From Rhizobium sp. BK650 (GTDB taxonomy: Bacteria > Pseudomonadota > Alphaproteobacteria > Rhizobiales > Rhizobiaceae), in contig NZ_JACIBK010000003.1 of NCBI RefSeq assembly GCF_014195325.1, positions 372,001 to 436,000 of the forward strand: a stretch of DNA of 64,000 bases, written 5' to 3'. Positions 1-7,499 of the stretch are shown piece after piece. The translations under genes were made by a program, and so were the position numbers. How positions within the stretch are numbered: the first letter of the stretch is position 1; each line of letters begins with the position of its first letter. The notes beneath the pieces are model-generated. The model was given only the letters and a program-made list of their open reading frames with translations. It had not been told where the DNA came from and did not search any database.

Positions 1-1
1 G

Positions 2-517
2 ACAGCATATGTCGAGCCAGAAGCCGAACTGGTAGCGGGATTTATGCGTCTCCATGTTGATCAGATGAGTCGACTTTTCTTTATTGATGAGAATAAGGTA
101 TTTTCGGTAAATTTCCCCTTTTTTACACAGATTGCAGAGGACGAAATACGTTTTAGTTCGTTATCTTCTGGTTGTGTAGACAACAAGATTACCTCTGAAG
201 TATTGTCGCTAATAACTACTCACAATATACTTTCCATTAGCGATATTTATGTTTTTCTCGACCCAATTTCCGCGTCCTTAGAGGTTGATTCATCGATGTG
301 GGGGCTTTTTAAGTATCTGATGATTTGTGACGACGGATATCTTCGGTTTGATCACGATATTGCGCGTGAAAATGGAAAGTTGCATCCTAAGAACCATATT
401 GACGTCTTCTATTCAAATGCCACAACTTTTAAGATAGGGTTAGAGGACCGAATGTCACTTGGGGACTTCACCGATATGTTGGATACGGGTACCGACTGTC
501 ATTTTCTGCGTCGATAG
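2..517 (+). CDS. Hypothetical protein, AT-rich, probably 5'-partial
   Basis: The reading frame is open from base 2 to the stop at 515-517, so the gene may begin left of the window. The first ATG is at 44, preceded by a modest GCGGGA. I recognise no family. The visible product of about 157-171 residues is rich in Phe, Ile, Ser and Asp, with no obvious membrane segment or signal peptide. It ends in a Cys-His-Phe-Leu-Arg-Arg tail. Base composition is clearly more AT-rich than every neighbouring gene, and codon use differs (TTT, ATA and AAT are frequent). This suggests recent acquisition. The function is unknown. Confidence 0.55.
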   Translation, partial: TAYVEPEAELVAGFMRLHVDQMSRLFFIDENKVFSVNFPFFTQIAEDEIRFSSLSSGCVDNKITSEVLSLITTHNILSISDIYVFLDPISASLEVDSSMWGLFKYLMICDDGYLRFDHDIARENGKLHPKNHIDVFYSNATTFKIGLEDRMSLGDFTDMLDTGTDCHFLRR

Positions 518-610
518 AGGATTGTACCGCGACTTTGTAGCACTCTAGCAGTCCGTACTCGGCGCGCTCCGATAGAGGCTTATCCATCGGAGTAGGTTGT
601 CGCCCTAACC

Positions 611-1510
611 ATGCCCGATAAATCCACCCCCGAAACCCTGAGCCAGCGTATCCACGCCCGCCTTCTCGCCAAGAGCCAAGGCCCGGCATGGAGCACCATT
701 TCCGTCCATCTCCTCTCCCATCAGCCGCTGGAAACCAATCTCCTCGTGCCCGCCGTCGCCGAACCATTGCTGGTCTGGATCGTCTCCGGCTCGGCGCGCA
801 TCGAGGAGCGCGACATCGGCGGCGAATGGATGTCGGTGGAGGTCTCGGCGGGGGATTTTTATCTGACGCATAGCGAGACGCCCTATGAACTGAGATGGGA
901 GACGAGCGCCGGCGAGGCGCTTTGCGTCATGCATCTCTATCTCGGGCTGCCGATCTACCAGCGGGCGATAGCGGAGGTTTTGGGCACCGAGGGCGCGGAG
1001 CGGTTTCGGTTGGCGGATGTTTCGGGGGCGCGGGACGAGGCGATTTCGGGGTTGATGGGGATGATCCTGAAAGAGTTGACGGATGCCGCTGAGCCCAGCG
1101 AAATGGCGGTGCAGGGCGTTGCGCAGGCGCTCGCCGTCCATCTCGTGCGGCATTACGGCAGGCGGGATGGCGCAGCGCCGGCCCGGCGCGGGGCGCTGCC
1201 GGCCTTCAAGCTGCAGAAGGTGGTGCGGATGATGGAGGCGGGGCTCGGCCGGGCCTTCAATCTTGAAAGCCTCGCGGCCGAGGCAGAGCTCAGCCCCTTT
1301 CATTTTTCCCGCGTCTTCAAGCAATCGACCGGTGCTTCGCCGTCGGATTATTTCATCCAGCTGAAGATGGACAAGGCGCGCCGGCTGCTGCGCGAGACGG
1401 ATGCCAGCATCATCCAGATCGCGCTCGATCTCGGCTATTCCAGCCCCAGCCATTTCGCGCAGGTGTTCCGCCGGCAGGTCGGTGTCAGCCCGCGGGATTA
1501 TCGCGGGTAG
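611..1510 (+). CDS. AraC family transcriptional regulator (cupin + AraC HTH)
   Basis: This 299-residue protein should be a cytoplasmic DNA-binding activator or repressor. The N-terminal part (about residues 15-190) has the beta-rich cupin-like pattern of AraC ligand-binding domains. The C-terminal 100 residues hold the two helix-turn-helix units, with the family signature around FHFSRVFKQSTGASPSDY and a second HTH ending in a QVFRRQVGVSPRDYR-like segment. It is followed 157 bp downstream, in the same direction, by an SDR gene that it may control. No close Shine-Dalgarno precedes the ATG at 611 (GGAG lies near 588), so the start is less certain than the frame. The effector is unknown. Confidence 0.85.
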   Translation: MPDKSTPETLSQRIHARLLAKSQGPAWSTISVHLLSHQPLETNLLVPAVAEPLLVWIVSGSARIEERDIGGEWMSVEVSAGDFYLTHSETPYELRWETSAGEALCVMHLYLGLPIYQRAIAEVLGTEGAERFRLADVSGARDEAISGLMGMILKELTDAAEPSEMAVQGVAQALAVHLVRHYGRRDGAAPARRGALPAFKLQKVVRMMEAGLGRAFNLESLAAEAELSPFHFSRVFKQSTGASPSDYFIQLKMDKARRLLRETDASIIQIALDLGYSSPSHFAQVFRRQVGVSPRDYRG

Positions 1511-1667
1511 GGTTTTGGGGACGCAAGTCCCGCTGCGTAATGCTCTCTTTTCGCAGCAAATGCCCGACAGTTTAAGCAAGCGGCCGAGCGCAGGCATGCG
1601 GGTGTTTTTCTAGTCTGCTCCCCGTCGAAACCAACCGTCTCAAGGACGGCAATGAAAGGGAAAGACC

Positions 1668-2414
1668 ATGTCTATCGAAGGAAAAATCGCCCTCGTCACC
1701 GGCGCGTCGAGCGGTATCGGCGCAGCCACGGCGCTGAAGCTTGCGGCCAATGGCGCAAGGGTCGGCCTTGCCGCGCGCCGCACCGACCGGCTGGAAGAGC
1801 TCGTCTCCCGGATCGAAAAGGCAGGCGGGCAGGGCATCGCATTGGAGATGGATGTCGTGAACGCCGCTTCGGTCGAAGCGGCTGTTTCCAAGCTGGCGCA
1901 GGCATTCGGTGGCGTCGATATCCTCTTCAACAATGCCGGCCTGATGCCGCTTTCGGATATCGAAGCGCTGAAGGTGGATGAATGGCAGCGGATGGTGGAC
2001 GTCAATATCAAGGGCGTGCTGAACACCACGGCCGCCGTGCTGCCGCACATGATCGGCCAGAAATCCGGCCATATCGTCAACACCTCCTCGATTGCCGGCC
2101 GCAAGGTCTTTGCGGGGCTTACGGTCTATTGCGCGACGAAACATGCGGTCACGGCGCTGTCGGATGGCATGCGCATGGAGCTTGGCAAGAAGCACAATAT
2201 CCGCGTGACCTGCGTGCAGCCGGGCGCTGTCGACACTGAACTTTACGACCAGATCTCCGATCCGGCGGCGCGCCAGCAGATGGAAGACCTGAAGACGCAG
2301 ATGGAGTTCCTCAAGGCCGAGGATATTGCCGAGACAGTATTGTTCGCGCTGCAATCGCCGCCGCATATGGATATTGCCGAGGTGTTTGTAATGCCGACAC
2401 AGCAGGCTTGGTGA
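1668..2414 (+). CDS. SDR family NAD(P)-dependent oxidoreductase
   Basis: This is a classical short-chain dehydrogenase/reductase of 248 residues, the usual family length. The cofactor-binding motif TGASSGIG is at residues 11-18, NNAG at 88-91, the catalytic Ser near 140-141, and the Tyr-x-x-x-Lys pair at Tyr154 and Lys158. It should be a soluble cytoplasmic oxidoreductase using NAD(P)H. The sequence resembles the clavaldehyde dehydrogenase/YdfG-like branch, but the substrate cannot be read from sequence. The ATG at 1668 follows a GAAAGGGAAAG purine stretch. It lies downstream of the AraC regulator on the same strand, so the two may form a regulator-target pair. Confidence 0.88.
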   Translation: MSIEGKIALVTGASSGIGAATALKLAANGARVGLAARRTDRLEELVSRIEKAGGQGIALEMDVVNAASVEAAVSKLAQAFGGVDILFNNAGLMPLSDIEALKVDEWQRMVDVNIKGVLNTTAAVLPHMIGQKSGHIVNTSSIAGRKVFAGLTVYCATKHAVTALSDGMRMELGKKHNIRVTCVQPGAVDTELYDQISDPAARQQMEDLKTQMEFLKAEDIAETVLFALQSPPHMDIAEVFVMPTQQAW

Positions 2415-2582
2415 TAGAGACCGCCCGTAACATATCCCGGCTTCCGCGGCAGGGCCGGGATATCCGGTCTGGAACCGGCAGGCAGATATCGCCGCCGTCC
2501 ATTTGCTTGCTCCGAAAATCTTGATGAACAGCCACGTCCAATGGCATTCATCGCGTAGAGCGGGATGGATTGAGACGTTCGT

Positions 2583-2975
2583 TTGCCGCAGGTCGACCTC
2601 TTCGTGTTGGCTTATCTCGTGGGCATGCTCCTCGGGCATGTCCCGTTCCTATTCGGCTGCGTCGCGGGGATACTGATGGTCTGGAAAAGCATCCTTTCGG
2701 TTCCCTTGTACCTCTTCTTCTTCTTGATCTACGGCACGAACGCCTATCGGCTCCACAAGCGGCCAGTCTTTTGGTCAGGCATGATGTTCTTTTCCGCCGT
2801 GTTTCTGTCGGCTGCTCTCTCCACGGCGTGGTTCTGGCATGCGGGCGATCATCAAGCGTTCCTGACGGTAGCGCCGCTCGCAGTGCTCGTTCCGTCTCTG
2901 GCTATGTCGTGCCTGTGTTTCGCCGTGCTGATCAGGCGCCGTTTTCCGCAAGCGCTCCGAGGAAAGGATGTCTGA
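2583..2975 (+). CDS. Small multi-pass membrane protein of unknown function
   Basis: The 130-residue product is very hydrophobic, with roughly four predicted membrane segments (about residues 5-30, 33-50, 60-82 and 90-112) and a basic C-terminal tail (RRRFPQALRGKDV). I do not recognise the family. The frame starts with TTG at 2583, since no in-frame ATG gives a full first membrane segment. This start is tentative. It stands alone between an SDR gene and a convergent methyltransferase gene. An inner-membrane location is inferred only from hydrophobicity. Confidence 0.55.
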   Translation: MPQVDLFVLAYLVGMLLGHVPFLFGCVAGILMVWKSILSVPLYLFFFLIYGTNAYRLHKRPVFWSGMMFFSAVFLSAALSTAWFWHAGDHQAFLTVAPLAVLVPSLAMSCLCFAVLIRRRFPQALRGKDV

Positions 2976-3003
2976 CGCGGCGGCTTCTGCTGGACTCCTG
3001 CAC

Positions 3004-3801
3004 CTAAGCGATGCCTCGCACCGCCCATGCCACGCTCTCAAACCCACGCGGCCCGTCTTCTGACCTGCCATCGAGATAAGCCGCCTTCAGCGCCTCCCGC
3101 AGCCGTTTCTGCCTCGCCTCCGGCAATGCCTCGAAGAAGGCCGCAAACCGTCCCTGCCCATAGACCTTCGGCAGGTAGAAATCATCGAAACCGGCATAGT
3201 CCATCATGATCGTCAGCCTTGCCTCGATGACATCGGCAAAGCCGGCGCTGGCAAACAGCGCCCGCAACTCGCCCTCTGATGTCATTGGCCTTGGGCCTGA
3301 CGGAATGCCGTTGCCTTCGCCTTCGGGTTCGAGGGCGCGGATCGTGTTCCAGAAGAGGCGCCAGCTCGGCATGCCGTCATGGGACCAGACGGCGGCGGCA
3401 GCGGTGGCGCCCGGTTTCAGGACGCGGCGCATTTCGGTGATGGCCTTGTCGGCGTCGGAGACGAAGTGCAGGACGAGCAGGGAATAGGCGGCGTCGAAGC
3501 TTTGGTCTTCATAGGGCAGGGCGCAGACGTCGCCCTGGCGGGCGGATATCCTCGGGTCGTCGGTGCGGGTACGCAGCGCGGCGACGAAATTTTCTTCGAA
3601 ATCCAGGGCTTCGATGGCGGCGAGTTCGGGGTGGGTCGATAGCGCCAATGTCAGGCTGCCGGTGCCGCAGCCGGCGTCCAGCACGCGGCCGTGCGAAGGC
3701 ACGCCGGCGAAGGCGAGGAAGGGGTCTGCGAGCTTGCGGCTCCAGCGGCCCATGGTGGCTTCATAGGCCTCGGCGCCTCTGGCGATGAAGGTGGACGGCA
3801 T
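3004..3801 (-). CDS. SAM-dependent methyltransferase (class I), paralogue 1
   Basis: The 265-residue protein has a Rossmann-like SAM-binding domain. Motif I is DAGCGTGSLT (about residues 41-50), followed by an acidic motif II region and the motif near LPYEDQSFDAAYSLLVLHFV typical of the Methyltransf_11/25 families. The C-terminal third carries a helical region ending in FESVAWAVRG. It closely parallels the protein encoded at 5372-6175, sharing the MGRWS start, LPxEDQSFD, SLLVLHFV and SVAWA ending, so the two are duplicated. The methyl acceptor is unknown. It is transcribed towards the membrane-protein gene and away from the cyclase gene. Confidence 0.85.
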   Translation of the reverse strand: MPSTFIARGAEAYEATMGRWSRKLADPFLAFAGVPSHGRVLDAGCGTGSLTLALSTHPELAAIEALDFEENFVAALRTRTDDPRISARQGDVCALPYEDQSFDAAYSLLVLHFVSDADKAITEMRRVLKPGATAAAAVWSHDGMPSWRLFWNTIRALEPEGEGNGIPSGPRPMTSEGELRALFASAGFADVIEARLTIMMDYAGFDDFYLPKVYGQGRFAAFFEALPEARQKRLREALKAAYLDGRSEDGPRGFESVAWAVRGIA

Positions 3802-3903
3802 TGGGCTTCCCCGGCGTTTGTGCTTGTGCCGGGCGGATATAGGGCGGAGGATGTGTGTGGGGAGGCTTGATCGCCGGCGGCTGAAAGTCCAGGCTTTAGT
3901 GCT

Positions 3904-4662
3904 TCAGCCCACCCGCAAAATCCGCGCCTCCACCGGCTGCCCGATACCCTTCAACGAGAGCATCCGCATCTCGCCGTGGTCCGCAAGCCCCGGGGCCTGA
4001 AGCGCGGTTTCCGCCGATATCAGGATCTCGCCCGGTGCGGCCTGCGATTCCAGTCTTGCGGCCTGGTTCACCACGCCGCCGATCGCCGTGAAATCGCTGT
4101 GGAAACTGGAGAATTCGCCGATCTGCACCTCGCCGGTATGGATGCCGACACCGACGCCGAGCGGTTCTCCGACGTCGATCTCGGCGAGAGCTTCGGCGCA
4201 GGCGCGCTGGATTTCGAGTGCTGCCATGATGGCGGCTGCGGCATGGTCCTTGCGGGTGATCGGGAAATTGAAGATCGCCATCAGCCCGTCGCCCATCTGC
4301 TTGTTGACGATGCCGTCATTGGCCCAGATCGCGCCTGCCGAACGGTCCTGGAACAGGCTGACGATGTGGCTGAGTTCGACGGCGCCGATGCGTTCCGACA
4401 GACCGGTATAGTTCCTGATATCGGCAAAGAGGATGGTGGCGCCTGATGTGATCTGGCGCTGCTTCTTCACATATTGGAAGGAGCGCTCGCAGATCGTGCA
4501 GATGTCGGGGTTCATCTTGCTTCTGGTGATGCCGAAGGCGCGGAGCGGCAGCGAGAGCGGGCCGCCGATCGGGATCGGCATATGCATCTGGTCCCAGCAG
4601 CCGCGGCAGATGCCGGCGCTGCCAGGTTTTGCGTGATGCCCGATCGCTGTCGTGGTCGTCAT
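3904..4662 (-). CDS. Class III adenylate/guanylate cyclase domain protein
   Basis: The 252-residue protein has an N-terminal cysteine-containing region with CxxC pairs (CRGC near residue 19, CTIC near 56) that could bind a metal. A class III nucleotidyl cyclase domain follows from about residue 75 to the end. The metal-binding aspartates are visible in TILFADIRNYT and in KQMGDGLMAIF, and the C-terminal GGVVNQAARLES segment matches the family's transition-state region. It should convert ATP (or GTP) to a cyclic nucleotide and appears soluble. It lies between the two methyltransferase genes and is divergent from tspO. Which nucleotide it uses cannot be settled from sequence. Confidence 0.85.
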   Translation of the reverse strand: MTTTTAIGHHAKPGSAGICRGCWDQMHMPIPIGGPLSLPLRAFGITRSKMNPDICTICERSFQYVKKQRQITSGATILFADIRNYTGLSERIGAVELSHIVSLFQDRSAGAIWANDGIVNKQMGDGLMAIFNFPITRKDHAAAAIMAALEIQRACAEALAEIDVGEPLGVGVGIHTGEVQIGEFSSFHSDFTAIGGVVNQAARLESQAAPGEILISAETALQAPGLADHGEMRMLSLKGIGQPVEARILRVG

Positions 4663-4828
4663 GGCCGCAATCCTCTTAATATGGCAGCTTCCGCCAGTCC
4701 GGCGGGTTTGGCAACAGGGAATGCTTCCGGTTAGGCGACGACGGTGGGCAGGATGTTGCGCGTCTGCGATGCTCTTGACCGCGGCCGGCGGGGCACCACT
4801 TCATTCGTCACTGAAAGCGGAGGGCCCC

Positions 4829-5281
4829 GTGCACAGGTTCGATCATTATCTGGTTTTCATCCTGCTGGCGCTCGGCGGCGGGCTGCTGATCGGCCTGATG
4901 AGCCCTTCGGGCGAATGGTACGCGTCGCTTGCCAAGCCCTGGTTCACGCCGCCGAACTGGCTCTTCGGTCCCGCGTGGACGATCCTCTACTTCCTGATCG
5001 GCATCGCCGGCGCGCGGACCTTCGAGCACAGCCGCAATTCACCTCTTATGGTCGTCTGGGTTGCGCAGCTCGTCCTCAACTTCGCCTGGTCGCCGGCCTT
5101 TTTCGGCCTGCAGCGTCCCGCACTCGGCCTCGTGATCATTATCGCCCTGCTGGTGATGATCCTTGCTTTTATCGGGCTGTCGTGGCGGCGGGATCGTCTG
5201 GCATCGGCGCTGTTTATTCCCTACGGCCTCTGGGTCGCCTATGCCACCGCGCTCAATGCGGCTGTTGTCGCGATGAATTAA
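4829..5281 (+). CDS. tspO: TspO/MBR family tryptophan-rich sensory protein
   Basis: This 150-residue integral membrane protein has five predicted helices. It shows the TspO signatures WYASLAKPWFTPPNWLFGPAW, then LNFAWSPAFFGLQRP, and a C-terminal PYGLWVAYATALNAAV, all typical of the tryptophan-rich family that binds porphyrins and cholesterol-like ligands and responds to oxygen or stress. I chose the GTG at 4829 because CGGAGG precedes it by about 6 bases and it begins just before helix 1. Longer in-frame extensions to 4652 add a non-conserved leader. The methyltransferase paralogue follows 90 bp downstream and may be co-transcribed. Confidence 0.88.
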   Translation: MHRFDHYLVFILLALGGGLLIGLMSPSGEWYASLAKPWFTPPNWLFGPAWTILYFLIGIAGARTFEHSRNSPLMVVWVAQLVLNFAWSPAFFGLQRPALGLVIIIALLVMILAFIGLSWRRDRLASALFIPYGLWVAYATALNAAVVAMN

Positions 5282-5371
5282 GGTTCGTTCCGCTTGTCGT
5301 GGTGCCGACAAGCCCTAAAAATAAAGGGGGCACCGTCCCGGTTACGTGTCGCTTTCTTGGGGGAGGCTGCG

Positions 5372-6175
5372 ATGGCTTCGAGTTTCAATGTCGAAAGTGC
5401 CGATGGTTACGAGCGGCTGATGGGGCGCTGGAGCAAGCGGCTCGCGCCCGGCTTCATTGACTTCGCCGGGCTTGCCGATGGCGAGAGCATTCTCGATGTC
5501 GGCTGCGGCACGGGGAGCCTGACCTTCACGCTTGCGGAACGGCCCGGTCTCAAATCGATCTCGGCTATCGATTTTTCGCCCGTCTTCGTGGAGGCGGCAA
5601 ACCGGCGCAACGCTGACCCGCGCATCACCATTCAGGAGGCCGATGCCTGCGCGCTGCCCTTCGAGGATCAGAGTTTCGACCGGGCGCTTTCGCTGCTCGT
5701 CCTGCATTTCGTGCCTGACGCCGGCAAGGCGGTGGCTGAGATGCGCCGCGTCGTGCGGCCGGGCGGCACCGTGGCCGCTGCCGTCTGGGATCATTATGGC
5801 GGCATGTCCGGCATGCGGATGATGTGGGATACGGTCGCCATGATCGACGCCAATGCGCGGGCGATGCGCCATCGCTATTGCTTCCAGCCGATGATGCGGC
5901 CGGGGGAAATGAAGGCGAGCTTTGCCGCCAACGGCCTCGTCGATGTCGAGGAGACATCGCTGACCATCCGCATGGAGTACGATTCCTTCGACGATTACTG
6001 GGCGCCGATCGCCGCCGGCGAAGGGCCGCTCGGCAAATATGTGGCGGGGCTGGATGCCTATACGCGCACGAGGGTCGATACCGCGGTCAGGGAAGCCTAT
6101 GAGGCCGGAGAGCCGGACGGGGCGCGCTCCTTCGCCTCGGTCGCCTGGGCGTGCCGGGGTAGGGTGCCGGGCTGA
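5372..6175 (+). CDS. SAM-dependent methyltransferase (class I), paralogue 2
   Basis: This 267-residue class I methyltransferase carries DVGCGTGSLT as SAM-binding motif I near residue 45, LPFEDQSFDRALSLLVLHFV in the middle, and a C-terminal SFASVAWACRG. It is a clear paralogue of the protein encoded at 3004-3801 on the opposite strand, matching along its full length. The ATG at 5372 follows GGGGGAGGCTGCG, a strong ribosome binding site, so the in-frame extension to 5294 is unlikely to be used. The substrate is unknown. Its place 90 bp after tspO suggests a possible tspO operon. Confidence 0.87.
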   Translation: MASSFNVESADGYERLMGRWSKRLAPGFIDFAGLADGESILDVGCGTGSLTFTLAERPGLKSISAIDFSPVFVEAANRRNADPRITIQEADACALPFEDQSFDRALSLLVLHFVPDAGKAVAEMRRVVRPGGTVAAAVWDHYGGMSGMRMMWDTVAMIDANARAMRHRYCFQPMMRPGEMKASFAANGLVDVEETSLTIRMEYDSFDDYWAPIAAGEGPLGKYVAGLDAYTRTRVDTAVREAYEAGEPDGARSFASVAWACRGRVPG

Positions 6176-6213
6176 GGCCAGCTGCAGTCAGCGTCCGTCA
6201 CCGACTGCCGCCC

Positions 6214-7002
6214 TCAGGTCCGGCGGAAACACTGCGACTGGCTCTGGCCGTCAGCGTCCTGCGACTGCGACTGGCCGCCGTCAGCTTCGGATATCATTCT
6301 GCGGGCGCTGCCTTCGATCGTCTCGCTGCCATGCGGCGCCGTCTTCGGAACACCGACCTCGGGCTCATCGGCGGCAGATTGTCCTGACGTATAGGAGCGT
6401 ACGCGCGGCGTGCCGTTGCTGAGATCGCGCTTGCCGACAGGAGCCGCCTCGTCCGAGACGGTGGAAGAGTCCATTGCGCGCTCCGTGGCGGTCCGGTCGG
6501 GAGCGAAGGCATCCTCCGTCACCGTCAGGTCGTCCTCGGCAGCAGCGCGGCGGTCATGGGCGGGGGCGGCTGAAGCCTCGCGCGCATGGCTTGCCGTCCA
6601 GCCTTCGCGCCGCCATTGATCGGCCCGCTCATCCATGTCGATTGAGCCTTCGTCGTCCAGGATGTCATGCGCGGTCTCGTAGCTGGCATCGTCCACCTGC
6701 ACGGAGACGAGGAAGCCGCCGCGGCGCAGCCCTTCGGCATAGACGGCGCGATCGTCATCGGGAAATAGCCAGCCTCCCAGCATCGACCAGAAGCCGCGTC
6801 GGTCGTCGCTTGCGACATTGGCGGCGTTGTCATCGGCCTCATAGCCGGGAAGGAAGCGGATCGAATCTGCCGGAATGCCCGCATCCTCGAGCCGTGCGAG
6901 CGCCCGTTCGGCATCAGCGCGGCTGTCGAAGAATGCGGTAAGCGCGCTCACCTGCGTGCCGGCGGCAGAGGTCGGGATGTTCTCGTTGCGGAGATTGGCC
7001 AT
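6214..7002 (-). CDS. General stress 17M-like (YflT) domain protein with acidic, Gln/Ser-rich tail
   Basis: The 262-residue protein begins with an alpha/beta domain (about residues 17-115). Its pattern TAFFDSRADAERALARLEDAG...GGFLVSVQVDD matches the heat-induced general stress protein 17M (YflT) family. The remaining half is low complexity and charged, ending in SQSQDADGQSQSQ repeats, and is probably disordered. No signal peptide is visible. An EcfG-type promoter, GGAAC-N16-TGTT on the minus strand at 7089-7113, lies about 87-110 bases upstream of the ATG, so expression under the general stress response is likely. The molecular function is unknown. Confidence 0.75.
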   Translation of the reverse strand: MANLRNENIPTSAAGTQVSALTAFFDSRADAERALARLEDAGIPADSIRFLPGYEADDNAANVASDDRRGFWSMLGGWLFPDDDRAVYAEGLRRGGFLVSVQVDDASYETAHDILDDEGSIDMDERADQWRREGWTASHAREASAAPAHDRRAAAEDDLTVTEDAFAPDRTATERAMDSSTVSDEAAPVGKRDLSNGTPRVRSYTSGQSAADEPEVGVPKTAPHGSETIEGSARRMISEADGGQSQSQDADGQSQSQCFRRT

Positions 7003-7088
7003 GTGAATGACTCCCTTTGCTTCGCTTCATGGAATGCGCGCAAGGCAAGCCCGCGCCTGCAGGCGGCCTCGGCTGCTCGTAGCATGAG

Positions 7089-7113
7089 AACAGCCACGAT
7101 TCCGGAAGGTTCC
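7089..7113 (-). promoter_or_regulatory. EcfG-type general-stress promoter
   Basis: On the minus strand the -35 element GGAAC (7113-7109) is followed by 16 bases and then TGTT (7092-7089). This matches the alphaproteobacterial EcfG consensus GGAAC-N16/17-CGTT except for the first base of the -10. It points at the stress-protein gene starting at 7002. Confidence 0.6.
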
Positions 7114-7137
7114 ATGACAAAGCGCTTGCCACGGTCG

Positions 7138-7395
7138 TTAGCGGCGGTGCGCGGACCTGCGGCGGAAATCGACGGTGATGACGTTGAGGCCGACGGAGTG
7201 CTGAGCAGCTGCCGGAATATCTCCCGGCTCCTTGGAGGCTGCTGGAATTTGCACCTTTTGCATCTCGCCAGCCGTCCGCAGGTCCCGCACGGTACAATAG
7301 AGCTGCGCCACCAGCTTGCGATAGTAATCGACGATGCGCTGATGCTCCTCGCGTGAAATGTAGCGTTCCTCAAACCACTGGACCATGACATTCAC
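7138..7395 (-). CDS. Small hypothetical protein, predicted general-stress gene
   Basis: The 85-residue product starts MNVMVQWFEERYISREEHQ and looks like a soluble helical protein (acidic/basic helix about residues 10-45) with a basic C-terminus. I do not recognise a family. Support for its reality comes from its promoter: on the minus strand a perfect EcfG-type element, GGAAC-N17-CGTT (7440-7415), lies 20-45 bases upstream of the ATG. The neighbour at 6214-7002 is also preceded by an EcfG-type promoter, so both appear to belong to the general stress regulon. Overlapping plus-strand frames have no comparable support. Confidence 0.6.
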   Translation of the reverse strand: MNVMVQWFEERYISREEHQRIVDYYRKLVAQLYCTVRDLRTAGEMQKVQIPAASKEPGDIPAAAQHSVGLNVITVDFRRRSAHRR

Positions 7396-7414
7396 CGATT
7401 GGCTGAGGGAAGGA

Positions 7415-7440
7415 AACGTTCTGCGATGGTCAGCGGTTCC
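7415..7440 (-). promoter_or_regulatory. EcfG-type general-stress promoter, perfect consensus
   Basis: Minus-strand GGAAC at 7440-7436, a 17-base spacer, then CGTT at 7418-7415, followed by the ATG at 7395. This is an exact match to the EcfG consensus. The 10-mer AAGCGCTAAC (minus strand, 7467-7458) sits just upstream of the -35 element. Confidence 0.7.
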
Positions 7441-7499
7441 GGCGAGTTCCGGATATGGTTAGCGCTTCACTAAAGGGATTGAGGCGGCGCCTCCATCGG

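Noticed and set aside
605..1597. A 330-residue minus-strand frame across the AraC gene
   Set aside because: The plus-strand frame has a clear AraC HTH; the opposite frame is Arg/Pro/Leu-rich shadow sequence of GC-rich DNA.
7003..7356. A 117-residue plus-strand frame opposite the 85-residue stress gene
   Set aside because: The minus-strand gene has an EcfG promoter and a sensible start; the plus-strand frame runs through both promoter elements without own signals.
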